Positions 50,871 through 56,371 of a DNA stretch of 56,371 nucleotides are shown here, piece after piece. Source of the DNA: Promethearchaeota archaeon (lineage in GTDB: Archaea; Asgardarchaeota; Lokiarchaeia; Sigyniarchaeales; SOKP01); the NCBI GenBank assembly GCA_019058365.1, contig JAHPZE010000029.1, forward strand, positions 1 through 56,371, written 5' to 3'. The translations under genes were made by a program, and so were the position numbers. Within the stretch, counting starts at the first letter, position 1, and every line of letters starts with the position of its first letter. The notes beneath the pieces were generated by a model. That model saw only the letters and a list, made by a program, of their open reading frames with translations, ran no database searches and was not told the origin of the DNA.

Positions 50871-53800
50871 TCATTTTGTTCTTTTAGGTTTTTTTAATTG
50901 TTTATTAAAATGAGTTTTAAATTTTCCCCATAGGTTTTTTAGATCTCTTTGTGAACTAATTATTACTACTATACCGGGAAAACCAATAAGTATACTGATA
51001 AGTACTCCTGAAATAACATTTATATTGTCATTTTTACTTAAGGTTGGATCTTCAACTTCTTTTCCTTTTTCATATACCAGAAATTTAGTTAGTATTTCAG
51101 TTTCTTTTCCATCCAATCCTCGTGCCCAAATTGTAATATTATGAGTTCCTATTCCATATCCATCAATTGAAAAACTAAATAGTTGCCCACTAACATAATT
51201 ATTTGAATATGTAATAGCGTTATCAATAGAAAAAGTAAAATGATCTGGATATTTAGAAAAAATTGTAAAGTTGATGATATTTCCGCTAGAGTTGAATTCA
51301 TAATCATCAAGAAAATTAACATTAATTGTTGTAATAGATGATGAATAAATGTTGAACTCTGAGTTGTTTATTCCGATTTTTCCATCTAATCCAATTGCCC
51401 ATATGAAAATTGTATGAGTTCCAATACTGGCAGTATAATTATCCAACAAGAATGTTATAGGAACACCATTAATGTAATGATCGATTTTTAGTATAGTTCC
51501 ATCAATCCATAACTCATAGTAATCAGGATAATCACTATGAATAGAAAATGTCATATTATATTTATTTGAAAGAAATTCGGCATCATTTAAAATGTCAATT
51601 CTAATTACGGTCGATGAACTGGAATATACACTAAACTCCGCCATCAAAGTTCCAATTTTACTATCTAACCCTATAGCCCAAATATATATTGAATAATTTC
51701 CTAAGACTGAGGATAAATAATCAAGTGAATATAAAATATATTCTCCACTACTATAATTATCTGTGAGAACTAAAACATTATCAATCCATAGTTCATAAAA
51801 GGCAGGATAATTTGAATAAATTGAGAAATTTAAATAATTTCCTGTTGTAAAGAATTCAAATCCCTCTAAATGGTGTATGGAGATTAGTGTAATAGAACTA
51901 GAATATACATTAAACTCAGCATGTATAAGATATTCTTTATAATCTCTTCCAACGGCCCATATTTCGACTGTATGATTACCTAAAATAGCAGAATAGCTGT
52001 CTAAGGAAAATAAGATATAATCTCCATTTGTATAATTACCCATTATTACCAGATTGCCATCAATCCATAATTTATAATAATCTGGATATTCAGAGAAAAT
52101 AGAAAAGTTAAGTAAATTATTTGTTGATAAAAATTCACATCCTTGAAGAGCATTGATAATTATTATAGTTGTTGAATTTGAATAAATGTTGAATGATGTG
52201 TTCAATATCGCAATTTTTGTGTCAATACTCCTTGCAATAATAATAACAGAATGATCTCCAATATTATATCCATCAAATTGATATAAAATGATTTGTTCTG
52301 GAGTAAAACTGCCATTATCAACCAAGATCCCATCAATTGAGATATTATACGTACCTGTATACTGAGATGAAATACTAAAATTAATATAATTACCAACTGT
52401 CATAAATATATAATTTGGAAGGCTATTCACATTAATAATAGTTGTTGAGTTTGAGTATACATCAAATTCAGCAAAAGCTGTTCCAATTTTTCCATCTAAA
52501 CCTATTGCCCAAATAAAGACTGTATGATTTCCAATGGCATATCCATCAATAGAATAATATAAGTATTGACCATTCACAAAATCTCGATTATCAATGAGAA
52601 AACCGTCGATATAAAAAGTAAAATAATCGGGGTAAGATGAACTAATATTAAATTTAATGTAATGACTTGATGTTTGAAATTCATAATCAGGCAATTCTTT
52701 AATTACAACGATTGTATTTGAAAGAGAGTAAACAGTAAAACTCGATTGAATTGATGTCTCACTACCATCAGTACTATTAGCCCAGATTCTAATAATGTGT
52801 TCACTTACATTATAGCCATCTATCGAAAGATTGAAATAGTGCCCACTATGATTGTATTTTCCTGTCCAATTAAGTACATCATCAAGATAGAACATAACTA
52901 TATCTGGAAAGGAAGCATTTATACAAAACAAGATCTTATTTCCATTAGTTTGAAATTCATAATTTGGGAGATCGAGAATGTTAATTTCTATAAAGGAGTG
53001 ACTAAATACACTAAACTGAACGGAATTTGTTGATTCTTTTCCATCTGAACCGTTTGCCCAGATTAACAATGTATGAATTCCGACGTCATACCCATCAATT
53101 GAGCAATTTACTGTAAGATTTTTAATATAATTGTCTTTTTCTATTAGTTCTTCATCAATAAATACTTTATAGGTATCTGGATAAGAAGAACTTATGCTAA
53201 AATTTACGTAGTTCTCTATTGTTTCAAAAATGTAGTTATTAACTGAGTAGATAGTTATAATAATTTCAGAATTGGAAAAAACCATAAAACTGCTGTATAC
53301 TATACACTCCATCTCATCCAGACCTATTGCCCAGATAGTAATATTATGAATTCCTACGGTAAATCCATCGATTGAAAATTGAAAGATTTGGCCATCATAA
53401 TATATCCCTGAGTTTATTTCAATATTATCAATGGAGAAATTATAATGATCTGGGTATTGGGAATTCATATGAAATGTTATGTTATTTCCTAAAGTCATGA
53501 ACTCATAGTCATAAAGCTGATCAATAGTTATAATTGTACTTGAGTCTGAATAAACCGAGAATGTAGCAGATACTTCCCCATAATGCCCGTCTAGAGCTGT
53601 AGCGTTAATTTTTATGTTATAATCTTTAATTTCATCGGCAAATTCATCTAAGGAATATATAAATGTCTCGCCATTTTGATCAAACATTCCCGAATCTACA
53701 AGAGTTCCATCAACCCAATACCAATAAGTTCCATTATAACCAGCTTCTATATGAAACGTTATATTATTCCCGGTTGAGAGAAACTTGCAATTTTCTAAAG

Positions 53801-56279
53801 AAGTTATATTAATGATCGTGCTTGAATCGGAGTATATATTAAAAGTTGATACAACCTCTCCATAACTCCCATCCAGAGCTGTCGCATTTATTTTTACTGT
53901 ATAATCCTTAATTTTTGTTGTAAATCCATCCAATGAATACACAAACACGTCTCCGTTTGGATTGAAGGCATCTGAATCCATTAGAATGCCATCAACCCAA
54001 TACCAGAACATTCCACTATATTTTGCATTAATAGTGAATGTAATATTATTTCCGGTAGAGAGAAATTTACAACTTTCAAGATGATCGATATTTACATACG
54101 TAATAGAATTACCAAGATCATTTACGACCATCTCAGCAACCCATAATAATACTTCTTGATGTATTTGGTCTTTATCATTAGTCAAGTAATATTCTTTATA
54201 CTCTTCAGAGTAAATATCTCCAATAAGTTGATAAATGAGATCATAATCAAGTGGTATAATTTCTTCTATAAGTTTTGAGATTTTATATGTATAATACACG
54301 CTTTTAATATTTGAATAATTGATATGATTGAATACAAAATTCTTTATCTTAGTTTCATCCAAATCAAAAGAATCAATACTTTTCAAGATATAAATCGCAT
54401 AAAATGTATTTTCTATGAGTATTTCAGGATTCATGGTATATCCAGGAGAAAAATATTGGAAATTTTCATCTTCAAAGATATGATTATGAATATAATTACT
54501 GAGAGCAGAAACATCAAAGTCAAGAGAAGTGATATCTCCTAAACCTAAATAATCACTAAGTAATTCAACAGTAGCGATTACGAAATATGAATAATCAATA
54601 AAAATTTTCTCATTTTGGTACTCTGAACTACCCAGAGAAAAACTCAGAAATGGAAGAAATCCCCCATAATTATCAAATCCAACTCTTAAAAATTGACTCT
54701 CGAGATTTGAATCTAATAATTTAGTTAAATTATGAGTTTCCGCAAAAGTGTTCAATTTTCCTAACAATCTGAATGATTCCAAAGCATTATAGGTGTGCTT
54801 ATGTGATACTAAAGAAGGCTCTACTTGTTGGAGATGATTTTGATCCCCTGAACAATAATATTCAATAGGAAATGAACGATATTTTCTCCAACTATCTTCA
54901 AAAATTGTTCCAGCTATAAATCCGTCGCAATCTGAAAGAGAATTGTATACATATGAATTTTCAATAATAGAGTAGAGATATTGATCATCTAATTCAGAAG
55001 TCCTATTATATAGATCAAAAGAGTTAATGATAGTATATAGAAGATTAATTGAGGTATACTCTTTCGAAAGTAATGAAAATCCTTTGTAACTAGTAAAATT
55101 TCGTATCGCATTTGAGATCATATTTTTATCATTCTCAGTTAAAAGAGAGATCTCTCCTGAATCTGACAATGATCGAATTACTTGAAACGTGTCAATCAAT
55201 TCACAATAGAGATATTCTGTTGAAAAATTCCAGATTCCTTTATTATTCCGGTTATTAAGAATAAAATTGACAATATTTGCTCTATCAATTCCAGTATAAG
55301 ATGTTAAATCAGAAAGAACCAACCCTAGAGAAGTTCCTGCAATATTTCCGTAATTTTCCAGTAAGAAATGAGACATCTGAAAACTATAAGTTGCTGGATC
55401 ATATAAACCCTCAAGATACTGATGAAAATCATCTATATTAATTACATCTACTACACCAAAGATATCTAATGATTTGATACAATAATAAGATGAAAGAAGA
55501 TTTGGCTCAAATAGATCTATTGTATCAATTGTATGATCTATATCATTTTCGAATCCCCCAAAATACCAGTAAAAGACATTAGTTGACTGTAAATCTTGTA
55601 TATATTGAATCAGCTCATTTTTTTCAGTAATGTAGTTATTCCAATCATTCATAAGAAGGTCTAATGTAACGATGGCAAAATAAGTATTATCCATAGTTGA
55701 TACTTTAAAATAATCGGGTAAATTAGAGTTATAGGGTTTACCAATAAACCCACTCGTTGAAGTTTGGTAGCAATCCCAGATGAAATCAATTGATTTTTGA
55801 ATATCAATCAGAATTAGATTGTTTAAAATTTCAAGCGATAAAATAGCATAGCAATTTACTTCTAGAAGCGATGAGTATGGATAATATGTCTTGGAAATAT
55901 TCATATCTAGATACCTTAGTGAGTAATCGTCTGTAAAGGTAAATGAGCTTTGGTTATAACAACTCATTATATAGTTAAGTATTCTAGTTTGGTTTATATC
56001 CGATAACCTCCCAACCTCCTCTAATATCGAAAGAGCATAATACATAGCTTGCAATGAGGGTTGGTATATTTGAAGGAAATATCCTAAAGAGTTATAATCA
56101 TCTAACTTTGAATTTAGTATTTCAGGTACAATATCAAAATTATTTGTAGAAGGGGGTAAAAAGGATTCAGAAGTCTCTTTAGATAAATCGTAATTATGAG
56201 AGTGTACAAATAAAGTAAGAACTAAAAAACTCACAAATAATCCAGTAGTCCACAAGAGTTTATGCTTTTTTAGAACCAT
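50871..56279 (-). CDS. Giant surface protein: toroid-like domain plus eleven Ig-like repeats
   Basis: 1802 residues. Signal peptide (about 8-27). Residues about 45-735 resemble the toroid-like ectodomain of the 988-residue protein at 121-3087 (DDYNSLGYFLQIYQPSLQA against SDYSDLGYFPQIYEPSLQA). Eleven Ig-like repeats of about 88-90 residues follow (about 735-1720), each with a core like EFxxxGNxIxFxIxSxYPD and WAxGLDGK, and ending VYSxSxT. Then a transmembrane helix (about 1750-1772: GVLISILIGFPGIVVIISS) and a basic tail ending KPKRTK. N-glycosylation sequons (NxS/T) are frequent. The start ATG 56279 lies 20-29 bases from a TATA box, so the transcript is leaderless. Probably a surface-layer or adhesion protein. 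Confidence 0.8.
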   Translation of the reverse strand: MVLKKHKLLWTTGLFVSFLVLTLFVHSHNYDLSKETSESFLPPSTNNFDIVPEILNSKLDDYNSLGYFLQIYQPSLQAMYYALSILEEVGRLSDINQTRILNYIMSCYNQSSFTFTDDYSLRYLDMNISKTYYPYSSLLEVNCYAILSLEILNNLILIDIQKSIDFIWDCYQTSTSGFIGKPYNSNLPDYFKVSTMDNTYFAIVTLDLLMNDWNNYITEKNELIQYIQDLQSTNVFYWYFGGFENDIDHTIDTIDLFEPNLLSSYYCIKSLDIFGVVDVINIDDFHQYLEGLYDPATYSFQMSHFLLENYGNIAGTSLGLVLSDLTSYTGIDRANIVNFILNNRNNKGIWNFSTEYLYCELIDTFQVIRSLSDSGEISLLTENDKNMISNAIRNFTSYKGFSLLSKEYTSINLLYTIINSFDLYNRTSELDDQYLYSIIENSYVYNSLSDCDGFIAGTIFEDSWRKYRSFPIEYYCSGDQNHLQQVEPSLVSHKHTYNALESFRLLGKLNTFAETHNLTKLLDSNLESQFLRVGFDNYGGFLPFLSFSLGSSEYQNEKIFIDYSYFVIATVELLSDYLGLGDITSLDFDVSALSNYIHNHIFEDENFQYFSPGYTMNPEILIENTFYAIYILKSIDSFDLDETKIKNFVFNHINYSNIKSVYYTYKISKLIEEIIPLDYDLIYQLIGDIYSEEYKEYYLTNDKDQIHQEVLLWVAEMVVNDLGNSITYVNIDHLESCKFLSTGNNITFTINAKYSGMFWYWVDGILMDSDAFNPNGDVFVYSLDGFTTKIKDYTVKINATALDGSYGEVVSTFNIYSDSSTIINITSLENCKFLSTGNNITFHIEAGYNGTYWYWVDGTLVDSGMFDQNGETFIYSLDEFADEIKDYNIKINATALDGHYGEVSATFSVYSDSSTIITIDQLYDYEFMTLGNNITFHMNSQYPDHYNFSIDNIEINSGIYYDGQIFQFSIDGFTVGIHNITIWAIGLDEMECIVYSSFMVFSNSEIIITIYSVNNYIFETIENYVNFSISSSYPDTYKVFIDEELIEKDNYIKNLTVNCSIDGYDVGIHTLLIWANGSDGKESTNSVQFSVFSHSFIEINILDLPNYEFQTNGNKILFCINASFPDIVMFYLDDVLNWTGKYNHSGHYFNLSIDGYNVSEHIIRIWANSTDGSETSIQSSFTVYSLSNTIVVIKELPDYEFQTSSHYIKFNISSSYPDYFTFYIDGFLIDNRDFVNGQYLYYSIDGYAIGNHTVFIWAIGLDGKIGTAFAEFDVYSNSTTIINVNSLPNYIFMTVGNYINFSISSQYTGTYNISIDGILVDNGSFTPEQIILYQFDGYNIGDHSVIIIARSIDTKIAILNTSFNIYSNSTTIIIINALQGCEFLSTNNLLNFSIFSEYPDYYKLWIDGNLVIMGNYTNGDYILFSLDSYSAILGNHTVEIWAVGRDYKEYLIHAEFNVYSSSITLISIHHLEGFEFFTTGNYLNFSIYSNYPAFYELWIDNVLVLTDNYSSGEYILYSLDYLSSVLGNYSIYIWAIGLDSKIGTLMAEFSVYSSSSTVIRIDILNDAEFLSNKYNMTFSIHSDYPDYYELWIDGTILKIDHYINGVPITFLLDNYTASIGTHTIFIWAIGLDGKIGINNSEFNIYSSSITTINVNFLDDYEFNSSGNIINFTIFSKYPDHFTFSIDNAITYSNNYVSGQLFSFSIDGYGIGTHNITIWARGLDGKETEILTKFLVYEKGKEVEDPTLSKNDNINVISGVLISILIGFPGIVVIISSQRDLKNLWGKFKTHFNKQLKKPKRTK

Positions 56280-56298
56280 TACATATGAATTCTTTAGA

Positions 56299-56342
56299 TA
56301 TATTTAAAGAAAAAACAAAGATTAGCTACAAAATTCAGTGAT
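56299..56342 (-). promoter_or_regulatory. Promoter of the giant surface protein, shared with the first gene
   Basis: TATA-like TTTAAATATA (56299-56308 on the minus strand) is centred about 25 bases upstream of ATG 56279, which indicates a leaderless start. The 42 bases 56301-56342 match 31-72 of this window at 37 of 42 positions by eye, with an identical first 16 bases (ATCACTGAATTTTGTA). Confidence 0.6.
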
Positions 56343-56371
56343 TTGAAGACCACTTGGTATTAAATTGTATC

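Overview
The window reads as a piece of an AT-rich archaeal chromosome, most likely from an Asgard archaeon of the Lokiarchaeia type. The reasons are an archaeal uS10 ribosomal protein, an SRP RNA with archaeal/eukaryotic domain structure, a Hef-type and a Ski2-type helicase, TATA boxes about 25-30 bases before leaderless starts, GGTGA ribosome-binding sites before internal operon genes, and large secreted repeat proteins with one C-terminal membrane anchor. The lineage is inferred; no 16S rRNA or other decisive marker is present.

Layout. (1) 1-3087: a large surface protein with an alpha/alpha-toroid-like ectodomain. (2) 3142-6425: an unknown protein, a Hef-like helicase and a zinc-ribbon protein. 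(3) 6486-7796: small proteins, two of them clear paralogs. (4) 7878-10688: a Ski2-like helicase with a SWIM-like zinc finger and a small zinc protein upstream. (5) 10890-11010: an unexplained stem-bounded element (structured RNA or MITE). (6) 11160-18996: five tightly coupled genes for a membrane complex around a VirB4/HerA-like protein whose ATP-binding motifs have decayed. (7) 19134-26147: a GNAT-DUF998 fusion, a PP-loop amidotransferase-like protein, a second GNAT protein, a zinc-finger remnant and an Ldh2-type dehydrogenase. (8) 26148-29409: a zinc protein, SRP RNA and a three-copy paralog array whose third copy is broken. (9) 29537-36730: alkyladenine DNA glycosylase, two uroporphyrinogen-decarboxylase-like proteins, an IMPase/FBPase, a CDF transporter fused to a NifX-like domain, a bactofilin-like protein and uS10. 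(10) 36831-44622: gene remnants, an RNA methyltransferase, an HxlR regulator with a cupin, a radical SAM enzyme, a Bud23-like methyltransferase, a response regulator, a rhomboid protease and a nucleotide-sugar dehydrogenase. (11) 44718-50241: micro-ORFs, two of them interrupted by in-frame TGA, then a 1515-residue transmembrane receptor-like protein with two predicted beta-propellers and Ig-like repeats outside and a TIR domain inside. (12) 50871-56279: a second toroid-type surface protein that resembles the first, including its promoter.

Most notable: the Toll-receptor-like TIR protein; the five-gene operon around a probable pseudo-ATPase; four genes whose reading frames are best explained by AUA or GUA initiation (uS10, a zinc-ribbon protein, a URO-D-like protein and the Ski2-like helicase), three or four of them behind a GGTGA-like ribosome-binding site at a near-constant 6-7 base spacing; and two TGA-interrupted micro-ORFs with similar 3' hairpins that could be selenopeptides or decayed genes. 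All family calls are from motif reading by eye; no database search was run.
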